Shown here: positions 12,117 through 23,015 of the stretch, one piece after another
Layout: every line of letters starts with the position of its first letter
How positions within the stretch are numbered: position 1 is the stretch's first letter
Assembly (NCBI GenBank): GCA_033557465.1
Contig: CM066032.1
Coordinates: forward strand, 1,315,481,758-1,315,545,757
DNA from: Ichthyophis bannanicus
Taxonomy: Eukaryota; Chordata; Amphibia; Gymnophiona; Ichthyophiidae
Direction of reading: 5' to 3'
Length of the DNA stretch: 64,000 nt
The notes under the pieces: generated by a model
The model's input: the letters and a program-made list of their open reading frames with translations, nothing else
What the model was told of the DNA's origin: nothing
The model's database searches: none
Made by a program: the position numbers and the translations under genes

Positions 12117-13080
12117 AGGCTTCTGGGGACACAGGGTGAACTTGGAGCCCGGTCTGGCCTAGTCTTCATCTATGTCGTTCAGGTCATAGCCCGTTGCTAC
12201 TGCCACTCCCTCAATGGCTTCTTCCCTCTCCTGCTGGAACTGTGTTCGATTCATTCCTCCTCTCCTTCAAAATCTTCCTCCGGGCCTTCAGGGACTCCCT
12301 CCTCCCCTTGCAGGGGCGGAGTCCAAATGTGGGCACTCATTTCTCCAATGTCCTTCTTCCTTGCAGTAGGCGCACTGATTTGCACCTAATGGAGGCCTTT
12401 CGCTTCCGCGGCCTCTTCCACGTCCTCTGGTCCTTTGATTAAGAATACCTCCTCCACGTCGTTCGGTTATAGCAGCAGCAAGAAGATCTGCCTTCTTCTT
12501 CGTTTTTCATTCACTTTCTCTGTCTCGTTCATTTTCACGATTCACAAATACTTTCTGAGCGACTTCCATTAACTGAGCTGTATTCATGCCCGCAAAGCCA
12601 TCCAATTTCTGCAATTTTCGTTTTATATCTCTCTGGGACTGACTAACAAAGGCCGCATTTACCATGCGCAAATTTTCCTGAGCGGCAGGATCATATGGAG
12701 TATACAATCTATAAGCTTCAGACAACCGCTCATAAAAGGCCGCTGGGCTCTCATCTGGACCCTGGAGAACTTCCGATACTTTCCCGATATTCATGGCCCT
12801 CTGGCCTCCCTTCTTCAGGCCCTGCAATAAGGCCTGGCGAAATCTGGTTAGGGCCGCCGCCCCCCCTTTCCTCATTTGGGTCCCTCCTGGGATCTTCATT
12901 GGGGTATTCTGCAGCTGCTGCTTGCAGGGGATTTATTCCTCCCCTTTCTACAGGGTTCTCTTCTAACCAATGGAGGGCTGCTTGCCCGATTCGGCCTCGT
13001 TCCTCAGTAGTGAAGAGGGTGGACAGGAGCTGGCGACAATCGGCCCAGGTAGGCTGATGGGTTTGCATAATGCTAGACAT
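12117..13080 (-). pseudogene. gag: Retroviral gag, second half: capsid C-terminal part and nucleocapsid
   Basis: From 13080 down the frame continues capsid sequence (QTHQPTWADCRQLL, then TEERGRIG). A frameshift near 12890 moves it to the frame 12899-12507, which includes the region before nucleocapsid (QSQRDIKRKLQKLDG) and a charged linker. Nucleocapsid follows with one zinc knuckle of CX2CX4HX4C form at 12333-12374, after which stops accumulate. The first half of gag is at 21302-22139, on the other side of the Harbinger-like insertion. Joining across one TAA keeps the reading frame. Confidence 0.88.
12333..12374 (-). other. Nucleocapsid zinc knuckle (CCHC)
   Basis: On the minus strand the 14 residues read C-A-Y-C-K-E-E-G-H-W-R-N-E-C, a complete CX2CX4HX4C RNA-binding knuckle. 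A single knuckle is usual in gammaretroviruses. Confidence 0.9.
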
Positions 13081-13099
13081 TAAGGGGTATGTTTACTAA

Positions 13100-13265
13100 A
13101 CTGCGCTAATGTGCGCTGTGCACGTTAGTGTGCGCTAAGGTACCTTAGCACACGCTAATGTCACGTTACGGGGCACTATTGTGCATGCTCAGGTGCGCGG
13201 CGCACTATTGTGCACACTCATGTGCGCGGCGCACTATTGTGCATGCTCATGTGCGCGGCGCGCTA
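13100..13265. repeat. GCGC-rich subterminal repeats of the Harbinger-like element (left end)
   Basis: The segment starts with GCGCTAATGTGCGCTGTGC and then has about three tandem copies of a 35-36 bp unit built on CACTATTGTGCATGCTCA and GTGCGCGGCG. The opposite end (about 21130-21260) carries the same words in inverted orientation. Subterminal repeats of this sort usually bind transposase; that role here is inference. Confidence 0.65.
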
Positions 13266-13299
13266 ATGTGCGATGAAGGCGGGGAAAGGCTCCCGTAGG

Positions 13300-14150
13300 G
13301 CGGAGGAAGGCTCCCCAGGGGCGGAGAGAAGGGGTCAATGGGTGGAGAGTGGGAGGGGAGAGGCTCCCCGCACATTAGCGAGGTTGAAATCCGAGGCAAA
13401 AAATACCGCGAGTGAAAACCTCGCGTTAGAGGCGATTTAAAGGGAAGAGAAACCATTTCTGTCAGCAATGTACAGCAAAACCAGGGAAACCTACAAAACA
13501 GTGATAAGTGTGATACATGTGCACGGTACAAAAATACAAATAAACATTGAAAAGGACCCCAACAAAATTTTAAAAAATTATAATCAAGCTGGGCAATAGT
13601 GATAGTAATGGGAAACATAAAAAAACACTCACAAGAAAGCCCCAAAAAATAAATATGAATTTTGGAAGGGTCTACGCTCCGTCCCCATACAAGGTGAATG
13701 ATCCCACAGTGAAATAGCACTAATCAGGGTTTCCCACTCCATTGGACAGGTTTCCTATGGCATGCACATGTTCCACAACAGCATGGCGGGCATGTCGGAA
13801 TGGGCAACTGGACAGATGCTGGGAAAGGGGATACAGAGGGCTGCAGGCGGCACATGCTGTGGTGCAGCTGGGGCACAGTGCGGACTAGGCAGATGCCTAG
13901 GTGGCACTTAGGAATGCTGAAACTGAACAGCAGCCAGACAGCAACTGATGAGGGCCCAACATGGGCATGAGAGTGTTTATCACAGTGTCACAGGGGATAG
14001 TACCCAGCAGGTACCCCCAAGGGCACAGAACATTGGCAGGCGGTGTTGGGGGGAAGCGTGGATGCCTATGCAGGCACCCCTACCCCAGAACATGCACCAT
14101 AGGCAGCCGCCTAACTGCACACTGGATGGCTTGAGATTGCACACCACCAG
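13300..14150. other. Harbinger-like interior without recognised genes
   Basis: Mixed-composition sequence with short overlapping frames on both strands, none of them with a recognisable domain. It belongs to the transposon because it lies between the inverted ends and outside the nested L2. Confidence 0.5.
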
Positions 14151-14154
14151 CACC

Positions 14155-15020
14155 ACCAGCAGAAGGGCATGTCAGCATGATGGCAGAGGGGTACTGGTGG
14201 TCGAGGGGGCAGTGGCAGCTGCCCAGAGCCGACCATGGCCTAGTCCTGTGTAGGTGGGTGCTATGCACTACAACAGACAGGCTGTGTCTGACAAACAACC
14301 ATGGTATCTCCAGGGACTGCAAAGTCACTGTGAGCACAGTGTAGTGCGGTGAACACAGCCAGTGTGTTCAGGAGCAGAAGGTCACAAGTTCAAGTCTCAG
14401 CTGGGGCTACTGCCAATCCAATCCCCATATTTTCCCCACTACTAAACCGTGATAGTAAGGACAAACCTTTATTGCAGAGAACATACGCATGGTTCAAATG
14501 CCTATATTTTACCCCACTGAGCACAGACACCAGAAACATGCGCATTACCTGGAGCAGAGTCCCCCAAATTCAGTCCTGGAGGCCCACAAATCATTCAGGT
14601 TTTATGCTGTCTCCACTATAAGGCCATGCCAGCATGGTGGCAGAGGGGTACTGTTGGTGGAGGGGGCAGTGGCAGCTGCCCAGAGCCGACCATGACCTAG
14701 CCCTGTGTAGGTGGGTGCCATGCACTGCAACAGACAGGCCCTGCTGGACAAACAGTCATGGTATCACCAGGGAATGCACTGTCTCTGTGGCAACACGGTG
14801 GTGCAGTGCACACAACCAGTGTGTATGGAGGCAGAAGGTCACAGGTTCAAGTCCAAGCTATGTTGCCGGCAAACCCAGTCCCCATATTTTACCCACTACT
14901 ACAACATGCTAATACAGACAGAACCTTTATTGCAGATGATGTAAACATGCCCAAAACACCTACATTTTACCCTACAGAGCAAAGACACCATAAACAGGCG
15001 CATTACCTAGAGCAGAGTCT
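14155..15020 (+). repeat. Two tandem copies of a ~459-bp unit with tRNA-like modules
   Basis: The sequence CAGAGGGGTACTG at about 14180 recurs near 14640, followed by a second copy of the whole unit (14155-14580, then 14620-15020). Each unit contains a tRNA-like stretch with a B-box-type word: GTTCAAGTCTC near 14388 and GGTTCAAGTCC near 14843. The units look like amplified tRNA-derived sequence within the DNA transposon. Confidence 0.6.
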
Positions 15021-15209
15021 CGCAAATGCAGTCCTGGAGGGCCAAACACCATTCAGGTTCCATGCTGCCTCTAATAAAGATGCCTGTGCTGCATATCTAT
15101 GCACCACCCCCATGGTATGCAGATGTATCTCATGCATATTCATGAGGGACAGGATGAAAAACCCGAACAGTGTTTGGCACACCAGGACTGGAGTTGGGAA
15201 CCTCTGCCG
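15013..15209. mobile_element. Short hAT-type MITE
   Basis: About 197 bp runs from CAGAGTCTCGCAAATGCAG to GGGAACCTCTG. The ends are imperfect inverted repeats, with CAGTCCTGG in both arms. Ends beginning CAG...CTG and the AGTCCTGGAGGGCC word are shared with the foldback element at 19739-20282. No clear 8-bp duplication was found. Confidence 0.5.
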
Positions 15210-15940
15210 TAAAGCAGCAGCCAACAGGGGCAGACACACCCAGACCCACACACACAGGCTCCATTAGCCAATGCCTCCTGGAGAGGCAGGACATTGGGCC
15301 CTGCGTGCATCTCCCAATACTAGCCTTTGCATACCTTAGCAATGCCACCCTACACCTGGGAATATGGTACACAGCTATCAAACGTTTGCTATGATTACTG
15401 GCAGATACCAATTCCTACGTTAAGCACAGTTATAGCAACCTTTCTGCTGTCTGTGGAGTGTGCTTCAGGTCTGGCCTCTGACAGTGTTTACCACCCTGGG
15501 GAGTGACCCCCAACAGTACTGTGTACCATATCCATGCCTGCACTGTGCCCAGGACTGGTGTGGTGGCCAGGGCTGCTAAACTCCTCTAGAGTGGCACAAT
15601 GCTGGCATAGGTGTGGGAGTGTGTGTCTGTCTATCCAGTGTGTGGTGGCTGCAAACACCCTCCACAGCCCACACTGCCAGCACTGTTGCCAGTATTGGCC
15701 TGCCAATGTGCATAATGAGGAGCAAGGTACCATGGGTATAGCCCGGACAGGGTGGCCTGGCCAGGATGCATCTGCACAGGACATAGCGCACTGCCTGGGA
15801 CATTGTAGTTTCCGGCCACCACCTGCACAGACAGGTTGGCCACAGCATGTCCTGCTGGGAGATCACTCTCACCCTGACTGTGCAGTGACCACAGCATGGC
15901 TAGGCACCCCCATAGTGCTATATAGTATTTCTCTCATGTG
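15210..15940. other. Harbinger-like interior, no recognised feature
   Basis: Overlapping frames on both strands have no known motif; I see nothing else here. Confidence 0.4.
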
Positions 15941-16583
15941 ATATTAGCATGTTCTTTACCAAAGGACACAAAAGCACAAAGAGTAATACACCAACAAAGA
16001 AGATTCAACAAACTAAACCTGGAATGTCTTATAAGTAACATTAAGATGCACATAGACCTGGAAAGCACGGACCTTGATGCACTAACAAACAGCTGGGACA
16101 CTGGAATTCAGACTGCAGTGAACCCTAAAGGGAACACCACCTCAAACCCGACCAAACACCAATCTGAACCCTGGTACACTGAAATGCTGACCAAAATGAA
16201 GAGAGAACTCAGAAAGCGTGAAAAAAAATGGAGACGTATGAAATCCATTGAACAAAGGACTGCGTACCTCAACCTCCTCTCGAAATACAAAGAAGAGGTA
16301 AACGCTGCGAAAAGGACGCACCACACAAACCTATTATACAAAGCTATCAACAAACCTCGGGAACTATTTGAACTAGTGAAATCTCTAATCAAAACTTCCC
16401 AACCAGACCACCATGATAACTCTATCCATCCCCAAACACTGGCAAAACCACTACGCAAGCAAGCTGACTGCAACCTTGCCCACTCTCTGTGTGGATGCAG
16501 CACACCGGAAATCTGATGTGGAACAAGAACAGACATGGAGAAATTTCCACAAGATTGATGATCAACAAACAATCAACATAATA

Positions 16584-16929
16584 GGAGTGGAGGAGTAGCC
16601 TAGTGGTTGGGTCAAGGTACTTCAGGCCGGAAGGTCGGGGGTTCAAATCCCACTAGAGGACAGCAACTTTGGGCCGGAAGGACTGGGGTTCTAGTCCCAC
16701 AGGTGCTCCTTGTGGTCTTGGGCAAGCCACTTAACCCTCCATAGCCCGTGTTCCCTGTAAAATAGTTCTCTGTGTGCTGTGCTTTCCTGTCTAATCAATG
16801 TGTTTATACATCAAAAATTTCCTGTCATGATTTGACAATTTCCAATCTGTAATCAAAAAAACCGCTGCTGATCGCTGGAAGTAGCGGTATACAAATGTAT
16901 ACTAAATAAAACAAATAAATAAATAAATA
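16584..16929 (+). mobile_element. tRNA-derived SINE with an L2 tail
   Basis: The head starts GGAGTGGAGGAGTAGCCTAG (A-box region) and contains the B-box word GGTTCAAATCC. A second, related module (GGGGTTCTAGTCCCAC) follows, then a conserved core (CTTGGGCAAGCCACTTAACC) and a tail. The tail repeats the 3' end of the surrounding L2 (TCATGATTTGACAA, TCGCTGGAAGTAGCGGTATA) and ends in AAATAAA repeats. Another copy lies at 56885-57182 on the minus strand. Confidence 0.8.
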
Positions 16930-18460
16930 ATAACTAGCATCAATACCACCACCTCCCCGCTGGATCCCTGCCCAACTGCTTGGGTCAAGGCAGCGAAAAA
17001 AGATATCGTCCACCAAGTCTCACACATTGTAAACCAATCACTGCATCAAGGAATCATGCCTGACCAGCTCAAGAAATCCATAATAAGGCCAATCCTAAAG
17101 AACAACTCACTCAACAAAGCAAACCCAACATCCTACTGCCCCATCTCCAGCATATCTTTCCTAGCAAAGATCATTGAAAAAGCAGCCCTCATACAACGTC
17201 AAGAGCACCTCGATGACCATGAAACTCTGGACAAGCAACAATACAGTTTCAGACAAAATCATGGGGTCGAAACGCTTTTAATAGCACTGCTTAACAACCT
17301 CCACAAAGGCCTGGAGGACAGAAAGAAAATGTTTATACTCATTTTCATTGACATCTCTGCAGCCTTTGATACCGTCCATCATGGAATCCTCCTGAACAAA
17401 CTGGAATCAATAGGAATTTTGGGAACCCCCCTTAAATGGTTCTCCTCTTACATAACGAACAGAATGCCACAGGTCCAATTCAATGGCGAAAAAGCAGAAG
17501 CATTCTCGCAAACTCAAGGCATACCTCAGGGATCGGCCCTCTCGGCGCTACTTTTCAACATTTACATGCAGCCCCTCTGTGATGTTTTCAAAAAACATAA
17601 TATCAACTACCATATTTATGCAGATGATATTATGCTATACACACAATTGGATACCACCGACCCGAAGTATACTCAGCTCGAAACCTGCCTGAAAGAGATG
17701 CTAGCATGGTTGCAGCAAAACAACATGACGATCAACCATAAGAAAACTGAGGTGATGTATATATCCAGTAAACCAAACTTTGAACCTCCTCCGACAATCA
17801 CCCTGTGTAACAACATGTACAACACAAAGAATGAGATCAAATATCTGGGAGTCACACTCGACAGTAAACTAAAGATGGAAAAACACCTGCGCAAAACCAA
17901 CAAGGCCATTTTCCACAAACTTAGAGTGCTACAACCCCTGCGGAATTTAATCGAACCCTGTGATTTTGATCTGTTGCGCAAGCACTCATTATGCCTCACT
18001 TAGACTACTGTAACGCCATCCTACAGGGTCTGCCAAAGAAAATGCTAAATATCCTGCAAATGGCCCAAAATGTGGTGGCAAGGATCATCATGCGAACAAG
18101 CATTGCTGAACACATTACACCTGTATTGATCGAGCTACATTGGCTACCATTGCTGCCAGGATACAATATAAAACATTGGTAACCACGTTCAAACTCATAC
18201 ATAACCTAGCGCCATCATTCCTCTCAACTCTTATCAGCACGCAACCAACCAACAGAGACAGGAGAACTATCAACTCAGACACACTACAAGTTCCCACTAG
18301 CATCAGACAGTAAAAGCCAGTACTAGCCGCAGAGCATTCTCATTCTCTGCCCCAACCATCTGGAATCAACTACCATACGAACTACGAGCAATCAAAGACA
18401 TTAGTGCGTTCAGGAAGAAACTAAAAACTCATCTATTCAAATGTCACTACAACCGGATGT
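16930..18460 (+). pseudogene. L2 reverse transcriptase remnant
   Basis: The main frame (17056-18003) encodes RT with KKSIIRPILKNNSL, FIDISAAFDTVHHG, GIPQGSALSALLF and the catalytic YADD. The C-terminal portion (HLDYCNAILQGLP, ITPVLIELHWLPL) is in other frames after a stop at 18001-18003 and a frameshift near 18175, so the protein is broken. All the domain landmarks are those of L2-clade RT. Confidence 0.85.
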
Positions 18461-18717
18461 AAATCACAGTGGGACACCAGATAAAGCAAACAAAACATGA
18501 ATTATGCTCTGTAGAAATGTTATATGTAAAAATGTAAATATGTAAAGCCTAATCTTTAAGTCCCTATTTCTGTGTGATGTGCCAGACCCTCAAATCTATG
18601 TGTATATTTCCCCAACATTTCTGTCATGATTTGACAACTCCCAAATTTGTAATCAAACCGCTACTGATCGCTGGAAGTAGCGGTATATAAGTGTATACTA
18701 AATAAATAAATAAAATT

Positions 18718-19730
18718 TATGGGTTTCCCTTTGGGCCCTGTCACTGACTTATCTGCTTCGTGTGTATGCTGACATTCCAGTTCGGTGTGCATGCATTTCC
18801 ACCAGGAACATGCACTATGGACTAGCTAGCAGACTGTCTGCAGCTCCTGATGGAGCGCCTTGCAGGGTGCAGCGGCTGAAGGCTTGCTGCAGGAGAATAT
18901 CAGATAGTGGTGGGGTGCAGCTTAGCATATCCAGGCCTAATGTCTGTCTGCTATTGCGTTATGGATGTGTAAAGAGCTGCATTGACTGCCCTGTAGGGTG
19001 TCTGTTCCCCAGCAGGACTGGGGTTGATGGTCCCCTCTACTGCCACCATTGCAGAGAGGTAGAATGTGGATCTGTTGGTGGGAGACCCTGTTTACCACTC
19101 TTAGCCCTGGAGGAGGAGGAGGAGGAGGGTGGTGGTACATAATCCTCCTAGGGGTCCATAGGGACTACACCTGACTGAGACATACAGATATATCCAAGGT
19201 GTGTCAGCAGAAACTACCTATCTCACACATTAGCACTGCTGGGGACCTGCAGCATGGCCTATCTCTGCTGTGGACCTGGTGCGGGGTGCCCCACCTCACC
19301 CTCAGGGTGAGTGCCATACCTGCACAATGTGACGGTGTGTAGCTACTCTGTGCCAGTACCACACATGGTCAGTTCCCCCTACCAGGCGAGGTGCTGTGGG
19401 GGTGCATACCCCATCTTGTGATCATCTGTAGACTGCTGATTTGCATGTGCAGTGCATCATGGGTATGGGTGGGTTAACCCTATCCTGGTGACCACAGCAG
19501 ACTGTTTGTGTGGTGACTTGCAGTCCTTCTGCAGACAGCCAGGGGTTTGCTAGCAGCTATAGCCCGCTGGTTACTTGCACTACCAGTGGAGCCAGAGGTC
19601 ATGGGTTCAAACCCACAGTGGGGTTATTTGATAGGGCTGTCTAAAGCATTATCTATTTTTAAAGTACATTAGTGCTGCCAGCAATAACACCCTCAGCGTA
19701 CTGTACCCATAAGGTGCCTCAGAGGGCGCC
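18718..19730. other. Harbinger-like interior after the L2
   Basis: No gene was recognised. Visible are a GGA microsatellite (about 19110-19127) and a tRNA-like stretch near 19555-19625 with a GGTTCAAACCC-type B box. Confidence 0.4.
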
Positions 19731-19738
19731 CTATAGGG

Positions 19739-20282
19739 CAGTGTTTCCCAACCCAGTCCTACGGGGCACACCGGCCAGTCAGGTTTTCGGGATATCCCTA
19801 ATGACTATGCATGAGATATATATGCATTAGAGATATCCTGCCAACCTGACTGGTTTGTGGCCCTCCAGGGCTGGATTTGGAGACCCCTGCCTTACACCTC
19901 TGTCATTTAAGATTGTGAGTGGGCAAGGTGCAGATGTCCTAGACATCGAAAGGGTATATAGAATGTGACACATTCCTCCTCGATTCTCACCACCACCAAA
20001 AAGTTGTCTAATAGACAATATTTTGGTGGTGGTGAGAATCGAGGAGGAATGTGTCACATTCTATATACCCTTTCGATGTCTAGGACATCTGCACCTTGCC
20101 CACTCACAATCTTAAATGACAGAGGTGTAAGGCAGGGGTCTCCAAATCCAGCCCTGGAGGGCCACAAACCAGTCAGGTTGGCAGGACATCTCTAATGCAT
20201 ATATATCTCATGCATAGTCATTAGGGATATCCCGAAAACCTGACTGGCCGGTGTGCCCGTAGGACTGGGTTGGGAAACACTG
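19739..20282. mobile_element. 544-bp foldback (long inverted repeat) hAT element
   Basis: The two arms (19739-~20005 and ~20015-20282) are nearly perfect reverse complements, so the transcript would form a hairpin of about 260 bp with a short loop around TTGTCTAATAGACAA. Each outer arm starts CAGTGTTTCCCAACC. The 8-bp sequence CTATAGGG flanks both sides (19731-19738 and 20283-20290), the usual hAT duplication length. Each arm carries a 151-bp MITE-like unit (19739-19889; 20133-20282) plus a shared spacer. It has no coding capacity. Confidence 0.85.
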
Positions 20283-20309
20283 CTATAGGGCACCTTATGG
20301 TTACCGTCC

Positions 20310-21130
20310 ATATAAGGTGCACTATACAGTATGCTATGGAGCGACTGATAGGGTGCCAGTCGTATAAGGTGCCTTATAAGGTGTCCTATGGAGCGCCTTA
20401 TAGGGGTGCCCTATAGGGGTACATTATAGGGTGCCGTGGCAGACAGTGCACTTTATAATGTGCCCTATGGAGTGCCTTATAGGGTGCCTTATGCAGCACC
20501 TTAGGTTACGGCACGTGAGGGTGTGTTTGCTGGCAGCAATAATTAAAAATACAAATAAAATGCCTCAGGAAACAATACTTACATGTCAAAGCTGATGCCT
20601 CAGCCAGCCTTATGCATTGGGCACACTGGGGATGGAACTCATGACCCCTGTATCATCAGTCAGTGCCTTAATCATTGTGCTACACTGCTGTTCCTCTTTG
20701 CATTTCAGTGCACCTACTTATGCTTTCCATGCGTTTAAATGCACAGTGCTGCCATCAAAAACAGTGCTATGACCTTGCTGTGCCTCATATGGCACCCTAT
20801 ATGGCGTCCTATACGCCACCCTTTATGCAACATTGTAGGGTGCCGTGTAGGACAGTGCACTTTAAAATGTGCCCTCTGGGGTACCTTATGGGGCGCCTTA
20901 TGTTACAGTGCTTTCAGAGTGGCGTTTGCTAGTAGCAGTAATTAAAATAAAATTAATATGCCTCAGACTGCAATATTACACATAACAGGTAGTGCCTCAG
21001 CCAGCCTTATTCATTGGGCACAGTGAGGGATTGGACGCATGATCCCTACACCATCGGTCAGTGTCTTAACCATTGTACTGTGGCTCTGTTCCGGTGCTTG
21101 CACATCAGCGTGCCACTTATGCTTCCCCGC
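20310..21130. repeat. Tandem duplication (~400 bp) with tRNA-like segments and CTTATAGGGTGCC short repeats
   Basis: Short repeats built on TATAGGGTGCC fill 20300-20500. A longer unit (about 20450-20720) recurs at about 20853-21130 with the same order: GACAGTGCACTTTA, then TGCCTCAGCCAGCC, then a minus-strand tRNA-like stretch ending in a GTGCTAC or GTACTGT word. Minus-strand B-box-like sequences lie near 20637 and 21044. Confidence 0.6.
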
Positions 21131-21260
21131 GCGCGTTTCTCATACGCTAATGTGCGCGGCGCACATTAGTGTGCCGCACACATTAGCGCATGAATAATCC
21201 CGGTTTGCTTTTTTCAAACTGACACGCCCACTCCTTTTATGGCATCCCACACAATAACGC
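21130..21260. repeat. GCGC-rich subterminal repeats (right end of Harbinger-like element)
   Basis: GCTAATGTGCGCGGCGCAC and related words mirror the repeats at 13100-13265. Confidence 0.6.
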
Positions 21261-21301
21261 GGCGCGCGACCTAACGGGGTTTTTTAGTAACAACATACCC
21301 C

Positions 21302-22139
21302 TAATTCTGTTAATTCCTGGGGCTTGGCTATGTAGGAAGCATAATGCGTTTTCCAGTTTAATAAATTCTGTGGTGGAAAAGGGTACATAAACTAGGCTGG
21401 TAGATCCTGGCGACATCTGGCCCTGATCATTTAAAACATGCATTCCAGGCACTAGTCGTAATGGCTTTATGAGCACTGCTTTCTCCTTCTTCTTGGGAGT
21501 TACGCTTCTTAAATCATAAGGCTCCCGGGCACAAGTCTCCTTGGTGGGTGACCCTGAACTGGCAGGAGAGCCTCCGCTTTCTATCTCATCAGAGGACTCG
21601 TGTCCCCCTGCTGTGCTTGGGCCTGACTCGGGGCTTTCACTCGGGGTAGGGCACTTCTTAGGCTGTTGCTTCGGTATTTGCTGGGGCTCCTCTTCGGGCT
21701 CTACTTCAAGTCGCGGTGCTGTGGAGACTAACTTCTGTGGGTGCTGGGGTAACCTAATCCAGAATATCTGGGGACTCTGGATCAGAATACACAGGTGGCT
21801 TCGCTTCCTTAGCCTTTTTGGTTCCCCTAGTAGTAGCTACAAATATTGTACAGTGCTCCTCATAATAACGCTTCATCCATGAGGGCTGCTGTTCACATAC
21901 ACTTAATCAGGAATCTATATAGGGGAACTGGTCAGGATACGCTCTCAATATGAGCTGATGGATTCGTAAAACTGTCTCAAAATCAAAGGTGCCCCCTCGG
22001 GGCCATGAAGCAGCTAATGCTTCACATAACATTTTTAATCTGGATGGAGTCATTTTGTACCATAATCGCCCGAAAATCCTTTACGGAAATTCTTGATCAT
22101 ACATGCCAACGGAGTTTGCGTGGACTCCATCCCTCCCAT
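21302..22139 (-). pseudogene. gag: Retroviral gag, first half: matrix to capsid start
   Basis: The likely start is the ATG at 22139 (minus strand), which encodes Met-Gly-Gly, a myristoylation-type amino end usual for gammaretroviral matrix. The frame reaches a TGA near 22052; a one-base shift continues matrix-like sequence (MTPSRLKMLCEALAAS, then TFDFETVL) until a stop near 21908. A proline-rich p12-like part is degenerate. The capsid amino end (FSTTEFIKLENALCF) lies at about 21380-21300 and stops at the Harbinger-like insertion. No upstream start is better placed relative to the leader and LTR. Confidence 0.8.
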
Positions 22140-22988
22140 AATCTAAACGTACCTACGTAGACTACCTACGTACTCAACGTACCTGCGTACGTTACGTACC
22201 CTACGTCCCTACGTACACGTAATGACGTACAAAACAACGAACAATAAGGATAGGTAGTATGGCTGCAGGTAAGGGGTCCGTACAGCCCTCAGAACACTGG
22301 GGGGGACAACACACCACTCGCTTTCCTCCCAGCCTGTTCGTGACCTGGGCGACAGTCGCCTGGCCAGGAACTGCGCTACTTAGGAGTCCGCTCCGTGGTC
22401 CGCTCGGTCTATAATGCAAGACCCTCTCACTCACACAACGCAAGCATATTTCAACAAAATATCATATTTCAATATTGCAAGAGTGCCCAGGTTTTTCTGA
22501 CTAAAACCTTACTATTTCCAAACACAGAAGGGTTCTGATGGCTTCGGCTTATGCTTGCCGTACGCGGAGCGTATTATGGACCGCCCTTATGGGAGGTGAT
22601 CAGGCCTTCCATTGTCCTTCGCTCCGCATACTCATGCGAGAATTGGCCTAGTTAGTCTATAACAAATATACCAAATCAGTTCCTTGCGCACGCAAGACGT
22701 TGTCCCAGGCTGTTCTTTCTGACTATCGGATTACAAAAATGTCTACTCACCGGATTCCTGTCCCCCGATACCACACCAGCTTCCTGAGTTGGAACCTGGA
22801 CTCCCCCGGGTCGGAGGTGTTGGCCAGCTGGACCCGATGGCCCGCGGAGCAGGCGGAACCCTCTCCGGCACAAAGGGGCCGGCGGCGCCTGAGGTTTCCC
22901 CCGCGGTCGGACAGACACGGTTCCAACCGGGCCAAACCTCAAGGTGAATTGCGTGGACTATTCACTTGAATACCATTTACCACTCGCA
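22140..22988 (-). other. Proviral 5' leader, with an ACGTAC-rich cluster
   Basis: About 850 bp lie between the primer-binding site and the gag start, where packaging and splice-donor elements are expected. No gene was recognised. The part nearest gag (22147-22230) has about ten ACGTAC/TACGTA-like words. Confidence 0.6.
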
Positions 22989-23006
22989 CTTCCGGCCAAC
23001 GCACCA
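22989..23006 (-). promoter_or_regulatory. Primer-binding site, tRNA-Gly-like
   Basis: On the minus strand the 18 bases start TGGTGCGTTGGCCGG, close to the complement of the 3' end of glycine tRNA (TGGTGCATTGGCCGG...). It lies about 9 bp inside the LTR boundary; gammaretroviruses usually have about 2 bp there, so either the LTR edge is nearer 23013 or the spacing is unusual. Confidence 0.65.
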
Positions 23007-23015
23007 ATAATATGT

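Larger units (their letters stand above)
15940..18717 (+). mobile_element. L2-clade LINE (5'-truncated) inside the Harbinger-like element
   Basis: This holds the L2 linker region (15960-16516), is split by a SINE at about 16584-16929, then continues through the RT (16930-18003) and C-terminal region (17991-18440) to a 3' UTR. It ends with a GCTGGAAGTAGCGGTATA hairpin-like word and an AAATAAATAAATAAA tail near 18690-18717. The 3' end matches the tail of the nested SINE. Confidence 0.85.
13084..21301. mobile_element. 8.2 kb Harbinger-like non-autonomous DNA element in gag
   Basis: The left end reads GGGGTATGTTTACTAAA and the right end, reverse-complemented, GGGGTATGTTGTTACTAAA. TAA is duplicated at 13081-13083 and 21302-21304. 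A TAA/TWA duplication with GGG-starting inverted ends is the known signature of PIF/Harbinger elements. Excision of the element with one TAA restores the capsid reading frame. No Harbinger transposase or Myb-like gene was recognised inside, so it would need helper proteins. The interior carries subterminal GTGCGC/GCGCAC-rich repeats, tRNA-like repeats, an L2 with a SINE in it, and a foldback hAT. Confidence 0.75.

Noticed and set aside
13948..15941. Overlapping frames of 90-170 residues on both strands
   Set aside because: No domain is recognisable, frames overlap on both strands, and the region is transposon interior with tandem repeats.
19827..20195. Two almost identical 76-residue proteins on opposite strands
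   Set aside because: They are the two arms of the foldback element, not a gene pair.
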